A stretch of DNA of 64,000 bases from the NCBI GenBank assembly GCA_951812895.1, contig OX638333.1, positions 486,366 through 550,365 on the forward strand, given 5' to 3'. This document shows positions 44,073-53,380 of the stretch, piece after piece; within the stretch, counting starts at the first letter, position 1; each line of letters starts with the position of its first letter. Both the position numbers and the translations under genes were made by a program. Origin of the DNA: an uncultured Roseovarius sp. Lineage in GTDB: Bacteria; Pseudomonadota; Alphaproteobacteria; Rhodobacterales; Rhodobacteraceae. A model generated the notes under the pieces. It ran no database searches and had not been told where the DNA came from. It was given only the letters and a program-made list of their open reading frames with translations.

Positions 44073-44863
44073 TGAGAGAGGGAATGGCTAAAGATCTCAT
44101 GCCTGACAAAGACAGTCAGATCCCGACCAACCTAAGACTGCTTATTCTTCTAGAAGAAGTGGCCCGCGCTGGCGCGCCGGTCACACCCACCTCGCTCTGT
44201 GATGCTCTGGGCTTGCCAAAACCGACCGTCCACCGGTTGCTTCACACAGCAGAGACCGAAGGGTTCCTGCAACGCGATGTCGATGGGCGGTCTTACGGAC
44301 CGGGGCGGCGTATGCGGCGACTGTCGATCAACACGCTGTCCTCTCAGCGCGTGCGAACTGAACGCCTGCGCATCATGAAGGATCTGGCCGAAACGGTCGG
44401 CGAGACCTGCAACCTCGCCGCGCCGGGCCGTGACGGCATGGTCTATATCGACCGGGTGGAAACCCATTGGCCACTGCGTATCCAGTTGCCGGTTGGAACG
44501 CAGGTGCCGTTTCACAGTACCGCCAGCGGCAAAATGTATCTCTGCTCTCTGCGCCCGGACAAGCTTGATCGCCTGTTGTCAACGGTCACGCTGGAACGCC
44601 GCACCGCCCATACACTGACCAATGCCCAATCGCTTCGGGACGAACTGTTGAAAACGCAACAGCAGGGGTATTCCGTTGACGATGAAGAATTCATGGACGG
44701 TATGGCCGCCGTAGCGGTTCCAATCTGTGATGACCGGGGCAGGTTGCTGACTACTCTTTCAATTCATGCCCCGGTCCAGCGGCACGATGTCAACGGGTTG
44801 TTGACCCATCTGTCCGCACTGCAGCAAGCCGCAGCAAGGCTGGAAGAGCTGGCTTTGGAATAG
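44072..44863 (+). CDS. IclR family transcriptional regulator
   Basis: A 263-residue IclR regulator: N-terminal winged helix (LRLLILLEEVARAGAPVTPTSLCDALGLPKPTVHRLLHTAE), C-terminal GAF-like ligand domain (GDGMVYIDRVETHWPLRIQLPVGTQVPFHSTASGKMYL, then SVDDEEFMDGMAAVAVPI). The start overlaps the TRAP permease stop, so it is in the same operon and probably regulates it through the 40443-40485 dyad. Confidence 0.92.
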   Translation: MREGMAKDLMPDKDSQIPTNLRLLILLEEVARAGAPVTPTSLCDALGLPKPTVHRLLHTAETEGFLQRDVDGRSYGPGRRMRRLSINTLSSQRVRTERLRIMKDLAETVGETCNLAAPGRDGMVYIDRVETHWPLRIQLPVGTQVPFHSTASGKMYLCSLRPDKLDRLLSTVTLERRTAHTLTNAQSLRDELLKTQQQGYSVDDEEFMDGMAAVAVPICDDRGRLLTTLSIHAPVQRHDVNGLLTHLSALQQAAARLEELALE

Positions 44864-44914
44864 ATCTGAAAATTCGGAACAGCTGTCATTTCACAAGGTC
44901 TGCCGTGAAACCTA

Positions 44915-45078
44915 GCCACGCGATCGCCAGGTCGCAGAGTGGCGACCATCCTCAGGAGCGGCGCGCTTTATATCAGCCAAACCCGCATAACCTCAATGCG
45001 TTGCACAGACTTCAGCCAATCGCCAGTCCGGGGGGCGGCCTGACGATCGCGCGGCGGGCTTCGCCCTTGATTCCGCGC
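44915..45078 (+). repeat. Long-hairpin intergenic repeat, copy D (subfamily II)
   Basis: Left arm 44915-44947, right arm 45019-45055, followed by GCGGGC-TTC-GCCC and a CGCGCGAAGG tail. It aligns almost base for base with copy E in reverse but its arms differ from copies A-C. Convergent gene gap 44864-45219; the remainder holds a second hairpin (CAGGGGGTG 45172-45180 with CACCCCCCTG 45190-45199) that could end the greA transcript. Confidence 0.8.
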
Positions 45079-45219
45079 GAAGGAAATCCTCGAATTGCAG
45101 AGCAATCGCACGGTGCGTTAACCGCTTCGCGCAACATCTTCGCCGCATCGCGGCGGTGTACGGGTGGTGCACAGGGGGTGTACGGATGTCACCCCCCTGT
45201 TTCGGGCATTTACGGCGCG

Positions 45220-45723
45220 TTAACTTTTGGGGTTCGCGATGCCGATCACTTCCAACTCAACCGTGCCCGCGGGCTTCACCCATTCCACGACATCCCCCAC
45301 CTCTGCCTCCAGCAAAGCCCGCGCCAGCGGGGATACATGAGTGATTAATCCGGCCTCGGGTGCTGCCTCATCCTCGCCCACAATCGTATAGGTTGCCTCA
45401 CGCCCTTCCTCATCCGCCACGGTCACGCTGGTGCCAAACAACACCCGCTCCGGCACACCCTCCGGCAGCTCGACCAGGATCGCACTGGCCAGCCTCGCCT
45501 CGGCATATCGCAGGTCACGTTCAGCCACGGAAAGCGGGTGCAGGTCATCCAGAAAATCTTTTCCTTCCCGCAGCTTAGATACTTCCGTCTCAAGCTCCGA
45601 CTGGCGCGCTTTCAGCTGCTGCAACCCACGGGGTGTCACATGATTGGGATGCGGACTAAGCGGCAGATCGGGCAACCGCTCCGGCCCGCCGCCATCATCT
45701 TCTTTGGTAAATGCCTTGTTCAT
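45220..45723 (-). CDS. GreA/GreB family transcript cleavage factor
   Basis: A 167-residue Gre-factor-like protein. An N-terminal coiled coil (TPRGLQQLKARQSELETEVSKLREG) is followed by the FKBP-like C-terminal domain (VLFGTSVTVADEEGREATYTIVGEDEA, then THVSPLARALLEAEVGDVVEW and VELEVIGI). The extended MNKAFTKEDD N terminus with an acidic patch is typical of a GreB-like subgroup. It rescues backtracked RNA polymerase. The acidic tip residues of the coiled coil (ED pair) lie within SKLREGKDFLDDL. Confidence 0.9.
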   Translation of the reverse strand: MNKAFTKEDDGGGPERLPDLPLSPHPNHVTPRGLQQLKARQSELETEVSKLREGKDFLDDLHPLSVAERDLRYAEARLASAILVELPEGVPERVLFGTSVTVADEEGREATYTIVGEDEAAPEAGLITHVSPLARALLEAEVGDVVEWVKPAGTVELEVIGIANPKS

Positions 45724-45852
45724 GGCCGGATAATACCCTCCAACGGATCATACTGCATCTCCGCCCGGATGCGAAACCAGCACGACAGGAATGATCCAAT
45801 GACGTAACGTTTGGACTGTTTTATCGGGCCAAATACACCTATCTCAAGCATC

Positions 45853-46572
45853 ATGAAGACTTTACTGATCTCTTTGCTCCTCCTCCTGCCCGCCGCGGCC
45901 CACGCCGATTGCGTCATCCTGCTGCATGGGCTTGCACGATCCGAATCCTCTTTTCTGATTTTAGAAGAGACACTTACGGCAGACGGATACACAACCATCA
46001 GCCCCGGCTATGCCTCGACGGAACACGATGTAGAGACCCTGGCGCATGTCACGCTTCCCAACGCAGTTGCAGACTGCGAAGCGGACCAGATCCACTTTGT
46101 CACCCATTCCATGGGCGGCATCCTGCTGCGCCACTGGCTGGGTGAAAACCGGCCCGTCAATCTGGGCCACATGGTCATGCTCGCGCCCCCCAATGGTGGC
46201 TCTGAGATTGTTGATGAACTTGGTGGGATGGAATGGTTCAAGTGGATCAACGGCCCCGCTGGCGTTCAATTGGAAACCGGCGCCAACGGCCTGCCTGCCG
46301 GCTTACCAGCCGTGGATTTCCCACTTGGTGTGATCGCCGGCACACGGTCACTAAACCCCTATTTTTCAACACTTATCAAGGGTGCCGACGATGGCAAGGT
46401 CTCGGTCGCCTCAACCCGCGTTGACGGGATGGCCGACCATATAGAGCTGCCGGTAAGCCATACCTTCATGATGAACAACCCACTGGTCATCGCACAGGTC
46501 CGCGAGTTTCTGACGCACGGAAGATTCGATCCGGATATGACATTGGCCGACCTGTTTCTGGAGTCTGACTGA
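45853..46572 (+). CDS. Secreted lipase/esterase-like alpha/beta hydrolase
   Basis: A 239-residue protein with a signal peptide ([18 protein letters not shown]) that suggests periplasmic or secreted location. The hydrolase core has [10 protein letters not shown]86 in THSMGG and a late His in VSHTFMM. It resembles triacylglycerol lipase/acyltransferases of the EstA type. The ATG at 45853 is chosen over the frame extension because it starts the signal peptide. Its stop overlaps the phnM start as TGATG. Confidence 0.85.
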   Translation: MKTLLISLLLLLPAAAHADCVILLHGLARSESSFLILEETLTADGYTTISPGYASTEHDVETLAHVTLPNAVADCEADQIHFVTHSMGGILLRHWLGENRPVNLGHMVMLAPPNGGSEIVDELGGMEWFKWINGPAGVQLETGANGLPAGLPAVDFPLGVIAGTRSLNPYFSTLIKGADDGKVSVASTRVDGMADHIELPVSHTFMMNNPLVIAQVREFLTHGRFDPDMTLADLFLESD

Positions 46573-47720
46573 TGATTTCAGACCTGCGTCTGACAAACGC
46601 TCAGGTACTGCAAACGGATGGGTTGGCCAGCACTCCGTTGCGCCTCTCCCACGGCCTCATCACAGATGACAGCCCTGCCCGGCACGAGGTTGATCTTAAG
46701 GGATTTCTCATCCTTCCCGGCATCGTCGACATTCACGGCGATGGTTTCGAAAGACACCTCGCCCCACGGCGCGGTGTGATGAAAGATCTGGATCAGGGGA
46801 TTGTTGCTGCCGAGGCCGAGATCGCCACGAATGGCATCACCACAGCAACCCTCGCCCAGTTCTACAGCTGGGAGGGCGGCATGCGTGGCGCAGAGTTCGC
46901 CGCCCGCTTTTTCACCGCATTGACCACGACCCAACCCTGCCTGATCACCGATCTACGCACCCAGCTTCGGTTCGAGATTTCGATGATCGAGGAGTACCAG
47001 TCAGTCGAACATTTGGTTGAAAAGTTTGACATCCCCTACCTCGTCTTCAACGACCACCTGCCGCATGATGCATTAGTCAAGGGCAACCGCCCACCGCGCC
47101 TGACAGGTCAGGCCCTGCGGATCGGGCGCAGCCCGGAAAACCACCTGAAGGCCATTCAGGCCCTTCATGATCGGATGGGCGAAGTTCCGGCAGCTTTGTC
47201 GGCCCTCACAAAAGCACTGGCCCCGCGCGGCGTCCTCATGGGCAGCCACGATGACCGCACCACAAAGCAACGCCGGAACTGGCACGAAATGGGCGTGCAC
47301 ATCGCAGAGTTTCCGGAATCAGAAGAGGCTGTAATAGCGGCAAAAAACGCCGGTGATCCGGTGATCCTTGGTGCACCGAACGTGGTGCGTGGCGGATCGC
47401 ACAACGGGAATGTGAGCGCGGCGGATATGATCAGGACGGGGCGGTGTGATGCTATGGCGTCGGACTATCACTACCCCTCCCTGCGCCATGCAGCATTCTT
47501 CCTTGCAGATACGGGAGTTTGCGACCTGACCACAGCATGGTCGCTCATATCCTCGGGACCAGCGGAGATTCTGGGACTAACTGATCGCGGTTCCCTGACC
47601 CCCGGCCGACGTGCCGATTTGGTGGTTTTGGATGCGCAAACCCGCGACGTATGTGCCACCATCACCGGTGGAAGAGTGAGCTTCATGCGCGGAGAGGTGG
47701 CGCATCAGTTGTTGATGTAG
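46572..47720 (+). CDS. phnM: PhnM-type triphosphate diphosphatase (orphan)
   Basis: A 382-residue amidohydrolase-fold enzyme of the PhnM family, which in the C-P lyase pathway cleaves alpha-D-ribose 1-methylphosphonate 5-triphosphate to the monophosphate. Metal-binding motif VDIHGDGFERH near residue 53, then LFNDHLPHD-like VFNDHLPHDAL, GSHDDRT and ASDYHYPSLR. The rest of the phn cluster is not present in the window, so it may act on another substrate or be scattered. It is translationally coupled to the upstream lipase-like gene. Confidence 0.88.
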   Translation: MISDLRLTNAQVLQTDGLASTPLRLSHGLITDDSPARHEVDLKGFLILPGIVDIHGDGFERHLAPRRGVMKDLDQGIVAAEAEIATNGITTATLAQFYSWEGGMRGAEFAARFFTALTTTQPCLITDLRTQLRFEISMIEEYQSVEHLVEKFDIPYLVFNDHLPHDALVKGNRPPRLTGQALRIGRSPENHLKAIQALHDRMGEVPAALSALTKALAPRGVLMGSHDDRTTKQRRNWHEMGVHIAEFPESEEAVIAAKNAGDPVILGAPNVVRGGSHNGNVSAADMIRTGRCDAMASDYHYPSLRHAAFFLADTGVCDLTTAWSLISSGPAEILGLTDRGSLTPGRRADLVVLDAQTRDVCATITGGRVSFMRGEVAHQLLM

Positions 47721-47786
47721 GGTGGGGTTTCACCCCACCATCCCAAGATAACAAACTTCCCGCAAAGGTGGGTTGTAAACCCACCC
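47718..47786. repeat. REP-like dyad between convergent phnM and purK
   Basis: TAGGGTGGGGTTTCACCCCACC on one side and GGTGGGTTGTAAACCCACCCTAC on the other make nested inverted repeats; the outer halves (GTAGGGTGGG.. / ..CCCACCCTAC) also pair with each other over 60 bases. Such GTAGGGTGGG/CCCACCCTAC dyads occur in many bacterial genomes and probably serve as a shared terminator here. Confidence 0.6.
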
Positions 47787-48859
47787 TACGCCGGATTACC
47801 AACCCGGTTCACGTGCCCCATCTTGCGTCCCGGCTTAACTTCGGCCTTGCCATACAGATGCAGGCTGGCTCCCGCTTCGCCCGCAATCACGGGCACCCGG
47901 TCCATATCATCGCCGATCAGGTTCTCCATCACCACGTCCGCATAGCGGCTGCCGTCCCCCAAGGGCCAGCCGGCCACGGCGCGAATGTGCTGTTCAAACT
48001 GATCCACCGCACAACCCTGCTGCGTCCAATGGCCCGAATTATGCACGCGCGGTGCAATCTCATTCACCACCAGCCCGCCGGAGGTCACAAAAAGCTCGAC
48101 CCCCATCACGCCTACATAATCCAACGCATTCAGGATTTGCCCGGTCAGCAAAACCGCATCCGCCCGTTGCCCTGCACTCAATCGCGCAGGCACCGTCGTG
48201 GTGCGCAGAATGCCATCACGGTGCACGTTTTCACCGGGGTCAAAACAGGCGACATCGCCCGCTGTCCCCCGTGCGCCGATGACCGAAACCTCGTGAGAGA
48301 AGTCGACAAACCCCTCCAACAACGCCGGCGCACCGGCCATATCGGCCAGCGCAGCACTGGCATCATCCGGCGACATAATCCGTGCCTGCCCCTTGCCGTC
48401 ATACCCGAACCGCCGGGTTTTCAGGATTGACGAAATCCCAACGGATGCAATCGCCGCTTCAAGGCTGTCCGCATCATCCACCACCGCATAGGGGGCAGTT
48501 TTCAAGCCCAGAGCGCTCAGATAATCCTTCTCCGTCAACCGGTCCTGGCTGACCCGCAGCGCCTCGCGCCCCGGTCGCACCGGGCGCAACGATTCAAGAA
48601 GGTCGAGCGCGGAGGTGGGGATATTTTCAAACTCATAGGTGATCACATCAACCGACGCGGCAAACGCGCGAAGTGCGGCCTTATCTTCATACTGGGCGGT
48701 TGTTACCTGATCCGCCACCTGACCGGCAGGTGGATTTGCGCCCGGTTCAAAGATATGGGATTTCAGACCCAGACGGCTCGCCGCTACGGACAACATCCGG
48801 CCCAGCTGGCCACCACCCAGAATCCCGATCACCGCGCCCTGCGGCAAAGCCTCAGTCAT
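47786..48859 (-). CDS. purK: 5-(carboxyamino)imidazole ribonucleotide synthase
   Basis: A 357-residue ATP-grasp enzyme of purine synthesis that carboxylates AIR to N5-[26 protein letters not shown] at the N terminus, ATP-grasp block [15 protein letters not shown] and the C-terminal [33 protein letters not shown] 48859 overlaps the purE stop by 8 bases; this start gives the usual N terminus. Confidence 0.95.
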   Translation of the reverse strand: MTEALPQGAVIGILGGGQLGRMLSVAASRLGLKSHIFEPGANPPAGQVADQVTTAQYEDKAALRAFAASVDVITYEFENIPTSALDLLESLRPVRPGREALRVSQDRLTEKDYLSALGLKTAPYAVVDDADSLEAAIASVGISSILKTRRFGYDGKGQARIMSPDDASAALADMAGAPALLEGFVDFSHEVSVIGARGTAGDVACFDPGENVHRDGILRTTTVPARLSAGQRADAVLLTGQILNALDYVGVMGVELFVTSGGLVVNEIAPRVHNSGHWTQQGCAVDQFEQHIRAVAGWPLGDGSRYADVVMENLIGDDMDRVPVIAGEAGASLHLYGKAEVKPGRKMGHVNRVGNPA

Positions 48860-49340
48860 CTTGCGGCTCTTGCGGGATAGAGGCCGACAATGCAGCACGC
48901 CACTGGTCCAGCCGCTCGGCCAGTGCTACATCCTCATTGGCCAGAATTCCCGCCGCCATCAATCCCGCATTAGCGGCACCGGCCGCGCCGATCGCCATGG
49001 TGGCCACGGGATACCCTTTGGGCATCTGCACAATGGAATACAGGCTGTCGACACCCGACAACGCCTTTGTCTGCACTGGGACACCGATCACTGGCACGCG
49101 AGTCTTTGACGCCATCATGCCCGGCAGATGTGCGGCCCCGCCCGCACCGGCAATAATTACTTTCAAACCGCGGTCCACAGCCGTGCGGCCATACTCCCAC
49201 AGCCGGTCCGGCGTGCGATGGGCGGAAACGATTTTGGCCTCATAGGCGACGCCAAGTTCATCCAGAATGTCCGCGGCTTCTTTCATTGTGGACCAGTCTG
49301 ACTGGCTCCCCATAATGATGCCGACACGTATCTCTGCCAT
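48852..49340 (-). CDS. purE: N5-carboxyaminoimidazole ribonucleotide mutase
   Basis: A 162-residue class I PurE that moves the carboxyl group of N5-CAIR to C4. Signature [52 protein letters not shown]. It overlaps purK and is first in the purEK operon. Confidence 0.96.
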   Translation of the reverse strand: MAEIRVGIIMGSQSDWSTMKEAADILDELGVAYEAKIVSAHRTPDRLWEYGRTAVDRGLKVIIAGAGGAAHLPGMMASKTRVPVIGVPVQTKALSGVDSLYSIVQMPKGYPVATMAIGAAGAANAGLMAAGILANEDVALAERLDQWRAALSASIPQEPQDD

Positions 49341-49386
49341 ATGACGCCCCTGATAAATGAGCGCGCACTATACCCATCGCGCCGCG

Positions 49387-49611
49387 TTACGCAATAATAT
49401 CCGGATACAGACGGTCCTCGATATAGGCGATCTTGTCTTTCAGCCGCAGTTTCTGCTGTTTCAGACGCTTGATCGTCAGGTTATCGCTTGTGCCTTTTTC
49501 TTCCAGAGCGGAAATCGCCGCATCCAGATCACGGTGCTGGCGCTTGAACTCTTCCAGCTCATAGCGCAACACGTCTTCTGATTTCATCGAAAGATCATCA
49601 ACGGCGTTCAT
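49387..49611 (-). CDS. YdcH/DUF465 family small protein
   Basis: A 74-residue, almost entirely helical, charged protein (LRYELEEFKRQHRDLDAAISALEEK...LKQQKLRLKDKIAYIEDRL). The spacing of leucines and charged residues is that of DUF465/YdcH proteins; function unknown. It is upstream of purE on the same strand. Confidence 0.88.
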   Translation of the reverse strand: MNAVDDLSMKSEDVLRYELEEFKRQHRDLDAAISALEEKGTSDNLTIKRLKQQKLRLKDKIAYIEDRLYPDIIA

Positions 49612-49675
49612 GTAAAGCGATTCTCCTGTCTGGCAGGCCCCTAAGATACTGAATTAAGCCAAATTCGCAAAGCGC

Positions 49676-49705
49676 CTTGCGTCCGGCGCGCCAAGTGCCC
49701 ATATT
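49676..49705 (+). promoter_or_regulatory. Candidate heat-shock (RpoH) promoter of the hsp20 gene
   Basis: CTTG (49676-49679) and CCCATATT (49698-49705) are separated by 18 bases, close to the sigma-32 pattern. They lie 68-97 bases before the Hsp20 start, in the position expected for a promoter. Confidence 0.4.
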
Positions 49706-49772
49706 TCCGGTGCAGGCTGCCGCAACGGGGCCAAGCACGAAACGGACTGTCGCTTATGAAAAGGACGCGCCG

Positions 49773-50186
49773 ATGACAAAACTGTCTCTTGGGTCGCACC
49801 CCTATATGCTGGGCTTTGAACAGCTTGAACGCATGCTGGAACGTTCTGCCAAATCCGGCAACGAAGGCTACCCACCATTCAATATCGAACAGACCTCGGA
49901 TAATTCTTACCGGATCACACTGGCCGTGGCCGGATTCGCCGAGGAAGATCTGTCAATCACTGTCGAAGACCGCCAACTGGTGATCCGTGGCCGCCAGCGC
50001 GACGATGTCGATCATCGGATGTATCTGCATCGCGGTATTGCCGCGCGGCAGTTCCAGCGCTCTTTCGTGCTGGCTGACGGCGTCGAAGTGGGCGAAGCGA
50101 TCATGGAGAACGGCCTGCTGCATGTCGACCTCACACGCGCCTTGCCCGAAACAGTGGTTCAAAAGATTTCGATCAGAAAGGGATAA
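49773..50186 (+). CDS. Hsp20/alpha-crystallin family small heat shock protein
   Basis: A 137-residue small heat-shock protein of the IbpA type. The alpha-crystallin domain spans about 35-130 (YRITLAVAGFAEEDLSITVEDRQLVIRG, then RGIAARQFQRSFVLADGVEVGEAIMENGLLHVDL), ending in a KISI-like IxI motif. It keeps unfolding proteins soluble without ATP. AAAGGA lies before ATG 49773. Cotranscribed with the DUF1150 gene three bases downstream. Confidence 0.93.
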   Translation: MTKLSLGSHPYMLGFEQLERMLERSAKSGNEGYPPFNIEQTSDNSYRITLAVAGFAEEDLSITVEDRQLVIRGRQRDDVDHRMYLHRGIAARQFQRSFVLADGVEVGEAIMENGLLHVDLTRALPETVVQKISIRKG

Positions 50187-50189
50187 ACC

Positions 50190-50417
50190 ATGGACACCAA
50201 ATATCAATTTGTCTCTGACGCCGAACGGCCCATCGTCTATGTCCGTGCGGTTAAAGTTGATGAACTGCCCGAAGATATGCGTGAACAGGCGATGAGGTCT
50301 GAAACGGTTTACGCGGTGCATTCTGCGGATGGTGAGCGTTTGGCACTGGTCCGGGACCGCTCGATGGCATTTGTTCTGGCCCGGCAAAACGACATGACAC
50401 CGGTGACGGTGCACTAA
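50190..50417 (+). CDS. DUF1150 family protein
   Basis: A 75-residue alphaproteobacterial protein of the DUF1150 family (YVRAVKVDELPEDMREQAM, then YAVHSADGERLALVRDRSMAFVLARQNDM). It is regularly next to hsp20 genes, so it probably shares heat-shock control. Function unknown. GAAAGG precedes the ATG. Confidence 0.92.
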   Translation: MDTKYQFVSDAERPIVYVRAVKVDELPEDMREQAMRSETVYAVHSADGERLALVRDRSMAFVLARQNDMTPVTVH

Positions 50418-50508
50418 CACCTTTGCCAGCGGACAACAGACACTGGCCAATTGCGCGGTGGCCTGCCATATCTGCCACTGAACAGACCCAGACCAAAGGC
50501 CGCCAAAC

Positions 50509-51384
50509 GTGACCCGTATTATCTCTGCCCTGTCCGAAGTCTCCGAACGCTATGATGCATTGTTTGTCGATCTCTGGGGCTGCCTGCACAACGGGGTAAA
50601 TGCCTTTCCCCCGGCCGTCGCGGCCATGCAGGATTATCGCCGCAAGGGCGGCATTGTTGTACTGGTGACCAATTCCCCCAAACCCCGGGCAGGCGTCGCA
50701 TCACAGCTCATTCAGTTCGGCGTTCCCGAAGATGCCTATGACACCATTGCTACTTCCGGCGATTCCGCCCGCTCTGCGATGTTCCGCGGCATGGTTGGGG
50801 AAAAGGTCTGGTTCATGGGGGAATGGAAGCGCGACGAAGGATTCTTTGAACCTCTGCACCTGATCGAAAACCCGACCAATATTCAGATGGTCCCCCTGCA
50901 AGAGGCCAATGGCATCGTGTGCTGCGGCCCGTTTGACCCAATGGCCGACCCGGACGTGAACCGCGCCGATTTTCTCTATGCCAAGCAGATGGGGATGAAA
51001 CTGCTCTGCGCCAATCCGGACATCGTTGTAGATCGTGGCGAGGTGCGGGAATGGTGCGCCGGTGCACTGGCGCGACTTTACACCGAAATGCGCGGGGAAA
51101 GCCTGTATTTTGGCAAACCGCACCCCCCGATCTACGATCTCGCCCGGCGCAGGCTCACCGCTTTGGGCCAAAACGTTCCGGATTCGCGCGTTCTGGCCAT
51201 CGGTGATGGCATCCACACCGACATTCGCGGTGCTGTCGGAGAAGATATCGATTCTCTCTTTATCTCCGGCGGCCTCGCCGCTGCAGAAACAAAAACCACC
51301 GACCACCCCGATCCGGATGCCCTAAGTGCCTATCTTGAAAAGGAAATGATGACGCCAACCTATACGATTGGCCGTCTGAGGTAG
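50509..51384 (+). CDS. HAD-IIA family hydrolase (TIGR01459)
   Basis: A 291-residue HAD phosphatase of the class IIA group. Motif I DLWGCLHNG (nucleophile Asp near residue 22), motif II VTNSPKPR, motif III near FGKPHPPIYDLA and motif IV IGDGIHTDIRGAVG. The start is GTG 50509 after AAAGG. Members of this alphaproteobacterial subfamily dephosphorylate unknown sugar or nucleotide phosphates. Confidence 0.9.
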   Translation: MTRIISALSEVSERYDALFVDLWGCLHNGVNAFPPAVAAMQDYRRKGGIVVLVTNSPKPRAGVASQLIQFGVPEDAYDTIATSGDSARSAMFRGMVGEKVWFMGEWKRDEGFFEPLHLIENPTNIQMVPLQEANGIVCCGPFDPMADPDVNRADFLYAKQMGMKLLCANPDIVVDRGEVREWCAGALARLYTEMRGESLYFGKPHPPIYDLARRRLTALGQNVPDSRVLAIGDGIHTDIRGAVGEDIDSLFISGGLAAAETKTTDHPDPDALSAYLEKEMMTPTYTIGRLR

Positions 51385-51397
51385 CTAAAGAAAACAC

Positions 51398-51425
51398 TTG
51401 ATTTTCTGCACCTGCAAAGTAATAA
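51398..51425 (+). promoter_or_regulatory. Candidate promoter of the MaoC gene
   Basis: TTGATT (51398-51403), a 16-base spacer and TAATAA (51420-51425) form a plausible sigma-70 promoter 64 bases before ATG 51489. Confidence 0.4.
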
Positions 51426-51488
51426 AGTTCCAACATTGGGCGCGATAGCGTCCGAATATTGCTCACCCAAGCCAAAACGGAGGGTCGA

Positions 51489-51932
51489 ATGTTGGACAAC
51501 TTGCCACGCGGAACCATCACCATCGAAGAGATCGAGATGGGCATGACCCGTAGCCTCCGTAAGGTTGTGACCGACGAAGATATCCGGATGTTCGCCGAGG
51601 TATCGACCGACCATAACCCGGTGCATATGGATGACGATTATGCCCAGGATACGATTTTCGAAGGCCGGATCGCCCATGGCATGCTCACCGCCGGGCTGAT
51701 CTCTGCGGTGATTGGCGAACAGCTTCCGGGCCATGGCACGGTTTACATGGGACAGACACTGAAATTCCTCGCCCCGGTCCGCCCCGGTGATCAGGTGCTG
51801 GCAGAGGTCGAGGTCATCGGCATTGACCACGGCAAGCGCCGGGTTCAGCTTGACTGCCGCTGCATGGTGAACGGCAAAAAGGTTCTGATCGGCGAAGCCA
51901 CCGTTTTGGCACCTTCAGGTAAATTCGACTAG
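51489..51932 (+). CDS. MaoC family (R)-specific enoyl-CoA hydratase-like protein
   Basis: A 147-residue single hotdog-fold protein of the MaoC/PhaJ type. The hydratase motif is visible: D and H in STDHNPVHMDDDYAQDT, followed by GRIAHGMLTAGLISAVIG. It should hydrate crotonyl-type CoA esters. ACGGAGGG lies before ATG 51489. The 321-base gap after it (51933-52253) holds no gene; only a short CGGTTT/AAACCG dyad at 52022-52035 stands out. Confidence 0.9.
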   Translation: MLDNLPRGTITIEEIEMGMTRSLRKVVTDEDIRMFAEVSTDHNPVHMDDDYAQDTIFEGRIAHGMLTAGLISAVIGEQLPGHGTVYMGQTLKFLAPVRPGDQVLAEVEVIGIDHGKRRVQLDCRCMVNGKKVLIGEATVLAPSGKFD

Positions 51933-52253
51933 CACACCTCCCAATACCCCTGCAATTTTGCCCGGCATTAAATGTCCCAAAATTCCACGCTCCGGAACGG
52001 GCCGCTACTGGAACAGAACCTCGGTTTTGAAACCGTGTAGATGCACCGGACGGCAGATTGAGGACCGCCGCTGCCTACATCCTCGGACACTTCGGCCCCG
52101 GGGCAACGGTCCCGTGCATATCTGAAGTCACTCCAGTTGCTTCTCTCTTGCTAAAAAATACCCAAATCCCAGCCGCTCAATTGGGCGCGCAATTCTTATT
52201 TGTGTACATCAGGCCCGCAAATTTCAGGAACACTCCCGATCTTTGGACAGTGA

Positions 52254-53285
52254 TCAGCCCCGTACCGCGTCTATCATCCGCTGTACATTGTCGGGATCCG
52301 CATCCGGTGTGATCCCATGCCCAAGGTTAAAGATATGCGGGCCCTTGTTCAGCGCGTGCACGATCCTCCGGGTTTCTGACTCCAGTGCTGCTCCGCCCGT
52401 AACCATATGAGACGACTTGAGATTTCCCTGCACACAGCCCGCTGTTTGGACGTGCTCTGCCACCCATTCAGCGCTTACAGAATCGTCGACGGCCACGCAA
52501 TCGGCCCCGGTTTCTTCGTGAAATCCTATATACTTATCCCCCGCCTCACGGGGGAATGCGATAATCGGAATATCCGGGTGCCGCTCTTTCAGCGCCGCGA
52601 TGATCCGTTTGGCCGGTGCGGTCGCATAGGTGTCGAAATCTTCACCTTTCAATGACCCGGCCCAGCTGTCGAACAGTTTGACTACTTCAGCCCCGGCCAC
52701 GATTTGAGCCGACAGATATTCAATTGTGGCCTCCGTGATCCGGTCCATCAACCTATCGAAAACCACCCTGTTTACTTCCTTCAGCCGATGCGCAGGCCCC
52801 TGATCCGGCGTGCCGCGCCCGGCAATCATATAGGTGGCCACGGTCCACGGCGCGCCCGCGAATCCGATCAGCGTTACGTCACTTGGCAAGGCGCCCGACA
52901 GGTTGCGTACGGTCTGGTAAATCGGGTTCAGGGTTTCGTGGATATCCGTCACGGGCCTGAGCTGATCCAGCTCATTTTGCGTGGTGATCGTCGATAACCG
53001 CGGCCCTTCTCCGGTCACAAACCACAAATCCGCCCCCAGCGCCTGTGGCACCAGCAAGATATCAGCAAACAATATCGCGGCATCAAACCCATATCTGCGG
53101 ATCGGCTGCAGCGTGACCTCGGTGGCTAAGTCGCTGTTATAGCACAGGGAAAGAAAGTCTCCGGCCTTTGCCCGCGTCGCCTTGTATTCCGGCAGGTAGC
53201 GCCCGGCCTGCCGCATCATCCAGATCGGCGGCACATCCTGCACCTCACCTTTGAGGGCCTTCAAAATGGTCTTGTCCGCTGCCAT
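52254..53285 (-). CDS. hemE: Uroporphyrinogen decarboxylase
   Basis: A 343-residue heme-pathway enzyme that removes four carboxyl groups from uroporphyrinogen III. N-terminal [42 protein letters not shown] and the late [10 protein letters not shown]. The frame is open to 53339, but GGAGG lies 6 bases before ATG 53285. Divergent from hemC. Confidence 0.96.
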   Translation of the reverse strand: MAADKTILKALKGEVQDVPPIWMMRQAGRYLPEYKATRAKAGDFLSLCYNSDLATEVTLQPIRRYGFDAAILFADILLVPQALGADLWFVTGEGPRLSTITTQNELDQLRPVTDIHETLNPIYQTVRNLSGALPSDVTLIGFAGAPWTVATYMIAGRGTPDQGPAHRLKEVNRVVFDRLMDRITEATIEYLSAQIVAGAEVVKLFDSWAGSLKGEDFDTYATAPAKRIIAALKERHPDIPIIAFPREAGDKYIGFHEETGADCVAVDDSVSAEWVAEHVQTAGCVQGNLKSSHMVTGGAALESETRRIVHALNKGPHIFNLGHGITPDADPDNVQRMIDAVRG

Positions 53286-53380
53286 GTGATCCTCCGTACC
53301 GGCCCCCTCGTCACCTTCCTGCACAAGGATGTCAAGCATCGCCGCTTGTCACTTTTCTGTGCTGGGTCTAAATCACCGTT

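Noticed and set aside
52015-52060. tRNA-Ser-like fragment (CTCGGTTTTGAAACCG)
   Set aside because: Only an anticodon-arm-like dyad; no acceptor, D- or T-arm could be matched, so it is a simple short palindrome.
53286-53380. Possible chromosomal origin beside hemE, as in some alphaproteobacteria
   Set aside because: The gap is only 95 bases and has no DnaA-box cluster; the 51933-52253 gap also lacks boxes.
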